Shown piece after piece: positions 54,224 through 63,018 of a stretch of 64,000 nucleotides of DNA (its first letter is position 1; every line of letters begins with the position of its first letter). The notes beneath the pieces were generated by a model that was not told the origin of the DNA, ran no database searches, and saw nothing but the letters and a program-made list of their open reading frames with translations. The DNA lies in contig CAJTQA010000008.1 in the NCBI GenBank assembly GCA_910578455.1, positions 18,507 through 82,506 of the forward strand, given 5' to 3'. The position numbers and the translations under genes are program-made. This DNA comes from an uncultured Dorea sp. GTDB taxonomy: Bacteria; Bacillota; Clostridia; Lachnospirales; Lachnospiraceae.

Positions 54224-55375
54224 ATGAGAAGATTTGGGATGAGGATTTTAGCTGCCGTAGTTGCAAGTTCTGTGGTTGTTATGCCAGTAAGCGCTGCGCC
54301 TGCGGTAGATGATTTAAAGAAAGAAAAAGAGTCGGCGCAGGGCGAGGTGAATTCGCTGAAAGCAGAGCTTGAGAAGATTATTGGGAAGATAGACAAGCTT
54401 GAGAGAAAGCTTATTAAAACCGGCGAAGAGATTGAGACCGTGACGGTAGAACTGGGCGATGCAAAAGAGCTTGAGAAAAAGCAGTATGAGGACATGAAAC
54501 TCCGCATCAAATATATGTATGAGCAAGGCGATGCCAATGCGATAGAGGCGATTATTAACGCTAAGGACTTTACCGATTTTATGAATAAGGCGGAGTACAT
54601 ACAGAAAGTTCATTCTTACGACAGAGAAAAACTGGCTGAATACATAGCGACAAAAGAAAAAGTATCAAATCTTAAGACCAAGCTTGAGAATGACCAAAAA
54701 GAGCTGAAGGGCATGCAGACTGAGTATGAGAAACAGGAAGATGACCTTAGCGTGATGATTGAGACAAAGCGTGAAGAAGTAGCGGATTTGGATATTCAGC
54801 TGCAGGAAGCAGTTGCGGCGGCAGCTCGTAAGGCAGAGGAAGAGGAGCGCGCCCGCCAGGAGGCAGAGGCGAAAGCGGCTGCGGAAAAAGAAGGAACCAA
54901 TCAGAACAACAGCGGAACATTCAAGGATGATGACGGCAATACCGGCACGACGAGCCAGGGCAGCGATAAAAAAGATGATGTCAATGATGGCGGAAAAGAA
55001 AAGGAAGAGACACCGTCAGAGAGCGCGGGCGGTGCGTCCGCAGCAAGTGCGATTGTCAGCGCAGCGTATGGTCAGATTGGCGTACCATACGTGTCCGGCG
55101 GATCATCATCATCAGGATTTGATTGTTCAGGCCTTGTAATGTATTGCCACCGTGCAGCAGGCATCAGCCTTCCGCACAGTTCAGGATCCCAGGGCAGCGG
55201 CGGAAAGAGCGTTTCAAGCCCGCAGCCAGGTGATGTAGTTTGCTATGCAGGGCATGTAGGCATCTATATCGGCGGAGGAAATATGATTCATGCTCCAAAA
55301 CCAGGGGACAGTGTGAAGATTGCGAAAGTTTCCGCAGTGCGCGGCGGTGCGGCGTGGTATAGAAGATATTGGTAA
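54224..55375 (+). CDS. Secreted NlpC/P60 peptidoglycan hydrolase with PcsB-like coiled coil
   Basis: 383 residues. Signal peptide at 1-25 (ILAAVVASSVVVMPVSAAPA). A coiled-coil region (25-210) has the PcsB-type stretch YEDMKLRIKYMYEQGD. A low-complexity linker follows to about 275. The NlpC/P60 domain has Cys301 (GFDCSGLVMYC) and His344 (AGHVGIYIG). Such enzymes cut stem peptides and act in cell division. A paralogue follows after 206 bases; the two share coiled-coil and catalytic parts. Confidence 0.9.
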   Translation: MRRFGMRILAAVVASSVVVMPVSAAPAVDDLKKEKESAQGEVNSLKAELEKIIGKIDKLERKLIKTGEEIETVTVELGDAKELEKKQYEDMKLRIKYMYEQGDANAIEAIINAKDFTDFMNKAEYIQKVHSYDREKLAEYIATKEKVSNLKTKLENDQKELKGMQTEYEKQEDDLSVMIETKREEVADLDIQLQEAVAAAARKAEEEERARQEAEAKAAAEKEGTNQNNSGTFKDDDGNTGTTSQGSDKKDDVNDGGKEKEETPSESAGGASAASAIVSAAYGQIGVPYVSGGSSSSGFDCSGLVMYCHRAAGISLPHSSGSQGSGGKSVSSPQPGDVVCYAGHVGIYIGGGNMIHAPKPGDSVKIAKVSAVRGGAAWYRRYW

Positions 55376-55393
55376 GAGGATAGAAGACGGATG

Positions 55394-55421
55394 TGCCGGG
55401 CAGGTTTGTGCCCGGCATTTT
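55394..55421 (+). terminator. Terminator between the two NlpC/P60 genes
   Basis: Perfect 9-bp stem TGCCGGGCA/TGCCCGGCA, followed by TTTTA. Confidence 0.8.
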
Positions 55422-55498
55422 AGGTGTTTCAGAGAGAGTAAGGACAAGAAATTTAAGGCGCATGTTTTGTAACAGAAATGTAAATTTTTGTAAAAGCA

Positions 55499-55527
55499 TT
55501 GAAAAAAAACAGAAAATGTAGTATTCT
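55499..55527 (+). promoter_or_regulatory. Promoter of the second NlpC/P60 gene
   Basis: TTGAAA, 17-bp spacer, TATTCT. Confidence 0.5.
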
Positions 55528-55581
55528 TACTTTGAGTATGCGGGGGCGTATAACAAGTTGACAGGATAATTAATAGGATGG

Positions 55582-56967
55582 GTGAGAATTATGAAAAGAC
55601 GTTTGCTTAGGACGCTCATCACATCTGCTGTGATGAGTTCTTTAATTGTGACACCTGTTCTGGCTACACCTCAGGATGATGCAGAATCACTTGAACGAAA
55701 GAAAAGTCAGGCAGAGACACAGGCAGAAACTCAGGTGGAAGAGCTTGAACAAAAGAAAAACGAGGCAGAGGCGCAGGCAGAAGCTCAGGTAAATGAGCTT
55801 GAACAAAAGAAAAACGAGGCAGAGGCGCAGGCAAAAAGCGTAAATAACGAGCTGGTTCAGCTTCTTGTGGATTATGATGCCTTGCAGAGCGACATGGAGA
55901 CTCAGGAAAAGCGTATTGTTGAGGCAGAAGCAGACCTTAAGGATGCTGAGGCGAATGAAAAGAAACAGTATGACGATATGAAACTTCGTATCAAATATAT
56001 GTACGAAGAAGGGGATTCCAGTTATGTTTCAACGCTATTCTCCGCTGAGTCTTATTCGGACTTGGTGAATAAGGCGGAATATATCAAAAAGGTACATGAT
56101 TATGACCGTAAGATGCTGAATAAATATGTTGAAACGAAGAATGAGGTCGCCGAGCTGAAGGATAATCTGGAGGAAGGCCAGGCAGAGATGCAGGCATTGT
56201 CTGAGGAGATGGACATACAGAAGCAAAATCTTGAAGTCACGCTGACGCAGATGAGGAGCCAGATTGAAGACTTCGACAATCAGCTTACAGAGGCGAAGGA
56301 GGAGGCTGCAGAGGAGCTGAGGCGCATTCAGGAAGAGCAGCGCCTTGCGGAAGAGGCAGAGGCAAGAGCCCGTGAGGAGGCAGAGGCAGCTGCGAGAGCC
56401 GAGCAGGCGGCAAAAGATGCCGAGGAAGAAAGGAAAAACGATTCCCAGGACAGCCAGGATTCCCAAGATTCGTCCAAAGATGATAAAGATGAGGACAGAA
56501 AACCGGAAAGCGGAGCATCCGATAATGACAAGACGGATAAAGACGATGACAAGAAAGATGACCAGGATGATAAGAACGATGACGTTCCAGCAGCAAAGCC
56601 GGGTAATGCGGCTCTGGGGCAGCAGATTGCGGATATGGGCTGCAACTACATAGGAAACAAATATGTGTATGGCGGCACGAGCCTGACAGGCGGTATCGAC
56701 TGCTCGGGATTCGTACAGCAGATACATAAGAAATTCGGAATCTCTACACCCAGGACGTCCGGGGCTATCCGGGGAGGAGGAAAATCTGTACGCTATGCGG
56801 ACCGGATGCCGGGAGACGTAATCTGTTACAGCGGGCATGTGGCGATCTATATCGGCAACAACAAGATTGTACATGCATCTAACAGCGCGCCGTATCCGAA
56901 GGGCGGCATTAAGATTACATCGCCTGCCAACTATCGTACGGTTCTTGCAGTAAGAAGATACTGGTAA
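55582..56967 (+). CDS. Second secreted NlpC/P60 hydrolase with coiled coil and acidic linker
   Basis: 461 residues, paralogue of the gene before it. Signal peptide at 1-29 (ending PVLATPQ). A coiled coil follows (31-290), starting with an 18-residue repeat (ELEQKKNEAEAQA units) and containing YDDMKLRIKYMYEEGD. A very acidic linker rich in D, K and S spans about 290-340. The NlpC/P60 domain carries Cys374 (GIDCSGFVQ) and His419 (SGHVAIYIG). It has its own promoter. The longer, repeat-extended coiled coil suggests the domain is held further from the membrane or partner. Confidence 0.9.
   Translation: MRIMKRRLLRTLITSAVMSSLIVTPVLATPQDDAESLERKKSQAETQAETQVEELEQKKNEAEAQAEAQVNELEQKKNEAEAQAKSVNNELVQLLVDYDALQSDMETQEKRIVEAEADLKDAEANEKKQYDDMKLRIKYMYEEGDSSYVSTLFSAESYSDLVNKAEYIKKVHDYDRKMLNKYVETKNEVAELKDNLEEGQAEMQALSEEMDIQKQNLEVTLTQMRSQIEDFDNQLTEAKEEAAEELRRIQEEQRLAEEAEARAREEAEAAARAEQAAKDAEEERKNDSQDSQDSQDSSKDDKDEDRKPESGASDNDKTDKDDDKKDDQDDKNDDVPAAKPGNAALGQQIADMGCNYIGNKYVYGGTSLTGGIDCSGFVQQIHKKFGISTPRTSGAIRGGGKSVRYADRMPGDVICYSGHVAIYIGNNKIVHASNSAPYPKGGIKITSPANYRTVLAVRRYW
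55741..55833 (+). repeat. 54-bp tandem repeat within the coiled coil
   Basis: GAGCTTGAACAAAAGAAAAA recurs exactly at 55741 and 55795 with the following part, a period of 54 bases or 18 residues. It is in frame and encodes heptad-like coiled coil. Confidence 0.85.
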
Positions 56968-57011
56968 TAGCACATTTATATCTACTATAGGAAAATATGA
57001 AAATTTTGGTG

Positions 57012-57037
57012 AAAGCAGGTCATGGATGGCCTGCTTT
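57012..57037 (+). terminator. Probable terminator after the second NlpC/P60 gene
   Basis: Stem AAAGCAGG/CCTGCTTT with a 10-base loop; the following T run is weak. Confidence 0.55.
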
Positions 57038-57068
57038 CTGTGCCTTATAATCTTTTGGCGGAAATAGC

Positions 57069-57097
57069 TTGCAATAAGTATAGCGCTGTGTTATCAT
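57069..57097 (+). promoter_or_regulatory. Promoter of rpsB-tsf
   Basis: TTGCAA, 17-bp spacer, TATCAT; leads to a leader of about 110 bases. Confidence 0.55.
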
Positions 57098-57117
57098 AAA
57101 TCTGTTACAAATAATCA

Positions 57118-57184
57118 CGCATATGCTTGCCGGAGGCGGTGCTGGATCTTGGTTGGACTAGTTTCGAAGGCTTATGGATATGCG
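57118..57184 (+). promoter_or_regulatory. Possible structured leader of rpsB
   Basis: CGCATAT (57118-57124) pairs with ATATGCG (57178-57184), enclosing a GC-rich segment. It ends 28 bases before the rpsB start. Ribosomal protein leaders often bind the encoded protein; this is a suggestion only. Confidence 0.35.
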
Positions 57185-57212
57185 GAAGAAAAACCAAATG
57201 GAGGAAAGAAAT

Positions 57213-57959
57213 ATGAGCGTTATTTCAATGAAACAGCTTTTGGAGGCGGGTGTTCATTTTGGACATCAGACAAGGAGATGGAATCCTAAGATGGCTCCGT
57301 ATATCTACACGGAGAGAAATGGCATCTACATCATCGACCTTCAGAAGTCTGTAGGAAAGGTAGACGAGGCCTATCAGGCAGTCGCTGATGTGGCGGCAGA
57401 GGGCGGCACAATCCTGTTCGTAGGAACAAAGAAACAGGCTCAGGACGCAATTAGGACAGAGGCTGAGCGCTGTGGCATGTATTATGTAAATGAGAGATGG
57501 TTGGGCGGCATGCTGACCAACTTTAAGACAATTAAGAGCAGAATCGCACGTCTTAAAGATATTGAGAGAATGTCTGAGGACGGAACATTCGACGTTCTTC
57601 CGAAAAAAGAAGTTATCCAGCTTAAGAAAGAGTGGGAGAAACTTGAGAAGAACCTTGGCGGAATCAAAGACATGAAGAAGATTCCGGACGCTATTTTTGT
57701 AGTTGATCCTAAGAAGGAGAGAATCTGTGTGCAGGAGGCACATTCTCTTGGAATTACTCTTATCGGTATCGCTGATACCAACTGTGACCCGGAGGAGCTT
57801 GATTATGTAATCCCGGGCAATGATGATGCAATCCGTGCAGTTAAGCTTATTGTTTCCAAGATGGCTGATGCAGTCGTAGAGGCTAATCAGGGAATGACAG
57901 GGGACGACGAGGCGTATTATGAGGATGCAGCAGAGGAAACAGAGCCTGCAGATGAGTAA
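57213..57959 (+). CDS. rpsB: Ribosomal protein S2
   Basis: 248 residues from ATG 57213, which GGAGGAAAG precedes; an in-frame ATG at 57174 would add 13 unconserved residues. S2 binds the 30S subunit. LLEAGVHFGHQTRRWNPKM at the start, VNERWLGGMLTNFKTI around 90 and DTNCDPEELDYVIPGNDDAIRA near the end are diagnostic. It precedes tsf by 25 bases, the classical pair. Confidence 0.97.
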   Translation: MSVISMKQLLEAGVHFGHQTRRWNPKMAPYIYTERNGIYIIDLQKSVGKVDEAYQAVADVAAEGGTILFVGTKKQAQDAIRTEAERCGMYYVNERWLGGMLTNFKTIKSRIARLKDIERMSEDGTFDVLPKKEVIQLKKEWEKLEKNLGGIKDMKKIPDAIFVVDPKKERICVQEAHSLGITLIGIADTNCDPEELDYVIPGNDDAIRAVKLIVSKMADAVVEANQGMTGDDEAYYEDAAEETEPADE

Positions 57960-57984
57960 GAAACGATTTTAGGAGGAAAAAAAG

Positions 57985-58908
57985 ATGGCAATTACAGCTA
58001 GTATGGTAAAAGAGTTAAGAGAGATGACAGGCGCAGGCATGATGGACTGCAAGAAGGCTCTTAACGAGACAAATGGCAATATGGACGAGGCCGTAGAGTT
58101 CTTAAGAAAGAACGGCGAGGCTAAGGCAGTTAAGAAAGCCGGAAGAATTGCAGCAGAAGGCATCGTTATGGCTGATGTTGCTGATGATAAGAAAGCAGCA
58201 ATCGTAGAGGTTAATTCAGAGACGGATTTCGTGGCTAAGAATGATGAGTTTAAAGAGTTTGTGGCAAATGTTGTAAAGCAGGCGCTTGAGACATCTTCTG
58301 CAGACATGGATGCATTCCTTGCAGAAAGCTGGGTTGCAGACTCATCCCAGACAGTAAAGGATGCCCTTGTTGCAAAGATTGCAAGAATCGGCGAGAACTT
58401 AAACATCAGAAGATTCGAGAAACTTGAGTCTGATGGATGCATCGTATCTTATATCCATGGCGGCGGACGTATCGGCGTACTTGTAGATGCTGATACGGAT
58501 GTTGTGAACGATGAGGTGAAGAAGTGCCTCAGAAACGTAGCGATGCAGATTGCGGCGATGACGCCGAAGTACGTGTCACGCGACGAAGTATCCCAAGATT
58601 ATCTTGACAAGGAGAAAGAGATTCTTCTTGCTCAGGCAAAACAGGAAAATCCGAACAAGCCGGAAAACATCATCGAGAAGATGATCATCGGACGTCTGAA
58701 TAAAGAGCTTAAGGAAGTATGCCTGTTAGATCAGGTATACGTTCAGGACGGCGACCTTACCGTAGGCAAGTATGTGGAGAAGGTTGCAAAAGAGAACGGC
58801 GCAAATCTTAGCATTAAGAGATTTATCCGCTTTGAGACAGGCGAAGGAATCGAGAAGAAGAAAGAAGATTTTGCGGCTGAGGTTGCGGCGCAGATGGCTG
58901 GAAACTAG
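57985..58908 (+). CDS. tsf: Elongation factor Ts
   Basis: 307 residues. It exchanges GDP for GTP on EF-Tu. The UBA-like N-terminus (VKELREMTGAGMMDCKKAL) and the TDFVAKNDEFKEFV motif around 82 are typical. AGGAGG stands before the ATG. The C-terminal region (KIDGRVGKYVE-like, here DLTVGKYVEKVAKENG) is complete. A hairpin repeat and a terminator follow. Confidence 0.97.
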   Translation: MAITASMVKELREMTGAGMMDCKKALNETNGNMDEAVEFLRKNGEAKAVKKAGRIAAEGIVMADVADDKKAAIVEVNSETDFVAKNDEFKEFVANVVKQALETSSADMDAFLAESWVADSSQTVKDALVAKIARIGENLNIRRFEKLESDGCIVSYIHGGGRIGVLVDADTDVVNDEVKKCLRNVAMQIAAMTPKYVSRDEVSQDYLDKEKEILLAQAKQENPNKPENIIEKMIIGRLNKELKEVCLLDQVYVQDGDLTVGKYVEKVAKENGANLSIKRFIRFETGEGIEKKKEDFAAEVAAQMAGN

Positions 58909-58960
58909 GTGAATCAAGTCCGCAGGACGCAGATGAACCGTATGTTGGAAGCTATGAAGC

Positions 58961-59006
58961 GTTGCTTAGCGAACCGAGCCTGAAAGGCGAAGGTGAGGTT
59001 AGCAAC
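58961..59006 (+). repeat. Tandem-GA hairpin after tsf
   Basis: Arms GTTGCTTAGC (58961-58970) and GGTTAGCAAC (58997-59006). Two successive GA/GA mismatch pairs lie inside (GA-ACC-GA on one side, GA-AGGT-GA on the other), around a GCCT/AGGC stem. It resembles the hairpins of the glycine reductase operon. CAGATG stands at 58930-58935. The remaining gap to 59231 holds the terminator and the brnT promoter. Confidence 0.6.
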
Positions 59007-59062
59007 AGTCGCATGAATCAGTAGGAATTTGTCGAAAACAGGCGAATAGAGATAGGAATGAG

Positions 59063-59105
59063 AACCCTTGCAAGTGGTATATATGTACCATTTGCAGGGG
59101 TTTTT
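59063..59105 (+). terminator. Terminator of rpsB-tsf
   Basis: 17-bp stem from AACCCTTGCAAGTGGTA to TACCATTTGCAGGGGTT, two G-T wobbles, then TTTTT. A close copy lies at 63167-63209. Confidence 0.9.
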
Positions 59106-59166
59106 GCCTTGTTGAATTTGTCAGACAATGTCTGACAAGTTTGAAAAGTGATTAGGAAAAATGTAA

Positions 59167-59195
59167 TTGATGGGCTTACTATTTAATGGTATACT
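59167..59195 (+). promoter_or_regulatory. Promoter of the brnT-brnA-like pair
   Basis: TTGATG, 17-bp spacer, TATACT, ending 37 bases before the toxin start; type II antitoxins usually repress from such a place. Confidence 0.55.
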
Positions 59196-59231
59196 GTTAG
59201 CATAGAATAATTAATGAAGGAATAGTCAAAA

Positions 59232-59510
59232 ATGAAATTTGAGTGGGACGAACATAAGAACTTTATAAATAAAGAGAAACATAAGATTTCTTTTGAAACA
59301 GCAGCATATGTGTTTGACGATCCTTATTATATTGAGATGTATGATTTTGAGCATAGTGTTGAAGAGGATAGATATATTGCGATAGGAAAAGTTGGAGATG
59401 TATTGTTTGTAGTATTTACAGAACGAAAAGAAACAATTCGATTAATTTCAGCCAGACTTGCAACGAATGCAGAAAAGGAGCTTTATTATGATCAGAACAT
59501 TAATTATTGA
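59232..59510 (+). CDS. BrnT family toxin
   Basis: 92 residues. The sequence FEWDEHKNFINKEKHKISFETAAYVF and RYIAIGKVGDVLFVVFTERKETIRLISAR has the BrnT pattern: an N-terminal WDE-KN-KH motif, then the strand pair ending in ISAR. BrnT is an RNase toxin of the RelE fold that slows growth until bound by BrnA. The next small gene overlaps it by 23 bases. The region is AT-rich compared with the rpsB-tsf side. Confidence 0.85.
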   Translation: MKFEWDEHKNFINKEKHKISFETAAYVFDDPYYIEMYDFEHSVEEDRYIAIGKVGDVLFVVFTERKETIRLISARLATNAEKELYYDQNINY

Positions 59511-59667
59511 GAGTGGACAAAAACCTACGGAAGAACAATTGAAAGAGGTTGAAGAGGCGAAAAAAAGTCCAATTAACTTCGATGAGGATTGTGAGGAATT
59601 GTCGCCAGCCATGATGAAGGCATTTAAGAGTGCGGTTGTACAACGAAACCGTAAGAAGAAAGCTTAA
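59488..59667 (+). CDS. Putative antitoxin partner of BrnT
   Basis: 59 residues from ATG 59488, seven bases after AAAAGGAG inside the toxin gene. It is rich in E and K (QKPTEEQLKEVEEAKKSP) and ends with a basic tail. The position and size fit a BrnA-type antitoxin, but it is short and I do not see a clear ribbon-helix-helix. Function is inferred from the place only. Confidence 0.6.
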   Translation: MIRTLIIESGQKPTEEQLKEVEEAKKSPINFDEDCEELSPAMMKAFKSAVVQRNRKKKA

Positions 59668-59743
59668 AAGCTGTCGAATTAAAATATGTAAAAAGTATAA
59701 ACGAATATAACATTTTAATGTAGAAAATAGGAGCATCATAATT

Positions 59744-62700
59744 ATGGTTAATGCTAATGGAATATTAAATCATTATATTGAAGCGAAAAAGATCATAGCT
59801 GAAGCAAGAAAGGATGGACAGTTGGTTATATTTGTTGGAGCTGGGGCTTCTATATCTTCTGGAATGCCGACATGGTCTCAGGCAATAAGAGCGATTGCCT
59901 CTCATTTACGTATTGATGATAGGGAACTTAATTTTTTGCGCATCCCACAATATTACTTTAATGCTAGAGGCAAAAAAGAATATACGCAATTAATGCGCAA
60001 GATATTTCGTTATGGAGATTTTCTTCAAAAACATGAGATTCACGATAGAATTATTGAGTTTAATACTCATACAATTATTACCACAAATTATGATAGTCTA
60101 ATTGAGAAGGCAGCAGAGGATAACAGTGAGGTAATTTGTGTTGTTAGCAAAGATGCGGATCTTCCATACAGGAAAGGCGGAAAAGAACTTCTCAAAATTC
60201 ATGGAGATTTTGAGAACGATAATTTTGTACTGAAAGAAGATGATTATCTCTCATATTCACGTAATTTTAGGCTTATTGAGAATTATGTGAAATCTCTTAT
60301 TGGAACTAAGGTCGTTCTGTTTGTAGGGTACTCTTTTAATGATCCAGATATTAAACAAATATTTTCCTGGTCAAAAGATATTCTTCATGGAGATTTTCAG
60401 AGAGCATATTTGATTGAATCTGGTAAAGAGTACGATTCAAATGAAGCTGATTATTACGAAAATTTTGGAATTAATGTGCTTTATGCGTCTCTTCAGCTTA
60501 ATGAGAATTTTAAAGAGAATGATTTGACATTAAATCTTCTTAATATGCTTAACTGGCTTTTGGAGGAAGAAAAACCTGCGAAATTAGATGAATTATATGA
60601 TGATTTAAAATTATTCAAGTCTATGGGATTTGCTGGTGATCGATATTTGGAAACGGCTTTTAGAAAGGCTGGACTTAGAATTGAAATGGGCGTTTTAAGT
60701 GAGTTTACATCGATAAGAGAACATAAAGAATCCAGTAAAATTTTTAGAAGTCTTGCATATGAGCAATGTATAAGACTTAGTTTAGCAGAGAGCAATAAGA
60801 TTGATAACGAGGATAACGAAGAGAGTAAGAATAACATAGAGAAAAAAGAACGCATCCATAAATTTTTAAAGGATTGGGAACCTGAAGAATATGATCAAGA
60901 AAAGATAAAGATAATTATTGACATTCTTGAGAAAAGCAGTGTCTGTTGTTTAGAATTGTATACTCCATCAGAAAATAATTTTGGGAGGCATCGTGATTTT
61001 TTAGAATTAATGAATCATGATATTCCAAATTGGGTTGAGGCTGTAAATACTTTTGATTATCGTGCATTAAAAAATATTGTAGATAAGAATATCCCATATC
61101 TTGCGGAAAGCAGACCGCAATTATATGCAGAACAAGGATATCTGTATTACATATTGAAGGAATATTTTTCTGCTTATAATTGTTTTAAGATGGCAACGAG
61201 TATTTATTATAGACAGCGAGAATATATCAAATATTTTATAGCTGAAACGAATCGATATTTAATTGGACGGATAGTTATTGATAGTAATGGCACCATTAGC
61301 GGTGTAGGTCAGAGCGATGCCAAGATAGTAAAAGAGGAAATCAATGCAATTGATTTAGATAGAACATATCGGAGTTTGCCAAATATGGGTGGCAATAATA
61401 AAGTATTAAAAGATATTTATACATTTAATATAGCTCATGCATTGTTTCAGGATGCATATTCTACGTCTGAAAAGGTAAAAGAACAGGCAGATTCAAATTA
61501 TACATTTTTTAGTGGAATATCCGCTTTTTCTTCTATGAGAAGAAGCATGGAGGATTATTATAATTATATTGTGTTAAATCAATTGGCTGTAGATAGATAT
61601 ACAGAACATATAAAAATTTTTAGAATATATTTTCAAAGTATCATTGGATCAGTAACGGCAGCTAATATGGGAAATTATGATCCCTTTCACAAAGATAAAG
61701 TGGGAAATGTCCATGCAGATAAGCTAAATCGGTTTGATTTGATGGTAGCTTTAAAATATGAAGAATTTAAAAAGTTACAGAGATTACTGAAAAATATTTC
61801 TATCAATCTTCCTATGGAAGAGGATGCAATGGATTATCTAATGGTTGTGATAAGCAGATATGAAAAATGGCCAGTCAAAAGTATATTTTTAGCAGATAAT
61901 TTTTTTTGGAAAGCAATTTTAATATTGGGATATTGTGAACTTAATGAGAAATTAGTAGAAATAACCCTTAATAAGATTAATGAGTGTATAAATATTCTTG
62001 ATTATAGAGAATATGGAAATGTGATAATTCGTTTCTTGAAAAATGCGGAAACTCATGGCTTAATAAATAATTTTAATGTTGAATTGATTGAATTATTTTT
62101 AAAAACAGAGATGAAGCATTTATGTAATGACAAAACTGAATCAATAATGCATATTAGCCTTGTACTTCAAAGTGCTTGGCTGTGTCAGAAATATATGCAT
62201 ACATATGATGACAAGGAAACTATTTCACAACTACTTTCTGATGAAGGGAGGATGCTGTGTGTAAAAATATATCCTTATGTTGGTAATGCATGTAAAAATA
62301 TAATATGTGAGACTTATAAGGATTGGAAGTTAAAGCGCGGTAATCAAGATTTTGATTTCTACTGTTCATTAGTAGAGTTAGGAATATTAGTGCCAGATAA
62401 AAACGCTGAACAAGAAATTTTTTCCTATTATAAAGAGCAAAGGAAAGAGGCTGAAATAGATAAGGAAACTATGTTTATATTGCCAACTCAAAGTGATAAT
62501 GAATTAATCTTTCATCTTGTTGAATTATATTTAAAAGATTGTATTATTGATACAGAGAGTTTAATCAAAATTGCGAAAGAAAGGGATATTGAGTCTGCGT
62601 TATGGCTGATGGATTATGAAAACTTTGATTATGATTTGTTTGATATAAACTGGGTTAAATTATGTTCGTCACGTCTTTTAAAAGAGATGTCAAGTTCATT

Positions 62701-62830
62701 TTCTGTAAAACAAAACATTTCTAAAAAATTTGTTGATGCTTATAATATGGGCAAGATTGACCGTGATCTTTTAGATGTATATTTTCACTACTTTGCAGGG
62801 GCATTAGATGAAAGCAATAAAGATGCATAA
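59744..62830 (+). CDS. SIR2-domain protein, likely anti-phage NADase (DSR-like)
   Basis: 1028 residues. The N-terminal SIR2 fold shows GAGAS (32-36), TTNYD (113-117), His153 in KIHGD and VGYSFNDPD (194-202), the NAD-binding and catalytic motifs. The other ~750 residues are helical and lack a recognisable enzyme. DSR-type defence proteins have the same plan: SIR2 at the N-terminus, a long helical sensor, about 1000 residues, and NAD depletion once a phage protein is bound. It is a lone gene, AT-rich, next to a toxin-antitoxin pair, all signs of a transferred island. Other SIR2-TPR proteins are possible. Confidence 0.78.
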   Translation: MVNANGILNHYIEAKKIIAEARKDGQLVIFVGAGASISSGMPTWSQAIRAIASHLRIDDRELNFLRIPQYYFNARGKKEYTQLMRKIFRYGDFLQKHEIHDRIIEFNTHTIITTNYDSLIEKAAEDNSEVICVVSKDADLPYRKGGKELLKIHGDFENDNFVLKEDDYLSYSRNFRLIENYVKSLIGTKVVLFVGYSFNDPDIKQIFSWSKDILHGDFQRAYLIESGKEYDSNEADYYENFGINVLYASLQLNENFKENDLTLNLLNMLNWLLEEEKPAKLDELYDDLKLFKSMGFAGDRYLETAFRKAGLRIEMGVLSEFTSIREHKESSKIFRSLAYEQCIRLSLAESNKIDNEDNEESKNNIEKKERIHKFLKDWEPEEYDQEKIKIIIDILEKSSVCCLELYTPSENNFGRHRDFLELMNHDIPNWVEAVNTFDYRALKNIVDKNIPYLAESRPQLYAEQGYLYYILKEYFSAYNCFKMATSIYYRQREYIKYFIAETNRYLIGRIVIDSNGTISGVGQSDAKIVKEEINAIDLDRTYRSLPNMGGNNKVLKDIYTFNIAHALFQDAYSTSEKVKEQADSNYTFFSGISAFSSMRRSMEDYYNYIVLNQLAVDRYTEHIKIFRIYFQSIIGSVTAANMGNYDPFHKDKVGNVHADKLNRFDLMVALKYEEFKKLQRLLKNISINLPMEEDAMDYLMVVISRYEKWPVKSIFLADNFFWKAILILGYCELNEKLVEITLNKINECINILDYREYGNVIIRFLKNAETHGLINNFNVELIELFLKTEMKHLCNDKTESIMHISLVLQSAWLCQKYMHTYDDKETISQLLSDEGRMLCVKIYPYVGNACKNIICETYKDWKLKRGNQDFDFYCSLVELGILVPDKNAEQEIFSYYKEQRKEAEIDKETMFILPTQSDNELIFHLVELYLKDCIIDTESLIKIAKERDIESALWLMDYENFDYDLFDINWVKLCSSRLLKEMSSSFSVKQNISKKFVDAYNMGKIDRDLLDVYFHYFAGALDESNKDA

Positions 62831-62876
62831 ATGCTAGGGAAATAGTAAAGTGGTTTTTATTTTTGTTAGACTACGA

Positions 62877-63008
62877 TTTTTGGGGGAAGAACTTTACCCC
62901 CAAATTCCCCCCCCCCAATAGGAAATGGCTATCCCCCAAATTTGAAAAATCAGAAATTGGAAATTTTAGAAAGCAAAATGAATTTTCCCCCAAAATAAAA
63001 TTTGGGGG
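62877..63008. repeat. C-run region with TTTGGGGG/CCCCCAAA inverted repeats
   Basis: C runs at 62897-62901, 62907-62916 (ten), 62933-62937 and 62987-62991; G runs at 62882-62886 and 63004-63008. CCCCCAAA (62987-62994) and TTTGGGGG (63001-63008) form a perfect hairpin; TTTGGGGG at 62879 pairs with CCCCCAAA at 62897. No gene is recognised here. Confidence 0.75.
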
Positions 63009-63018
63009 ATACGGTTGA

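Noticed and set aside
63016..63018. In-frame TGA as a third selenocysteine codon
   Set aside because: The upstream part of that frame is low-complexity repeat with no ribosome site or family likeness, and no Cys/Sec redox motif surrounds the codon.
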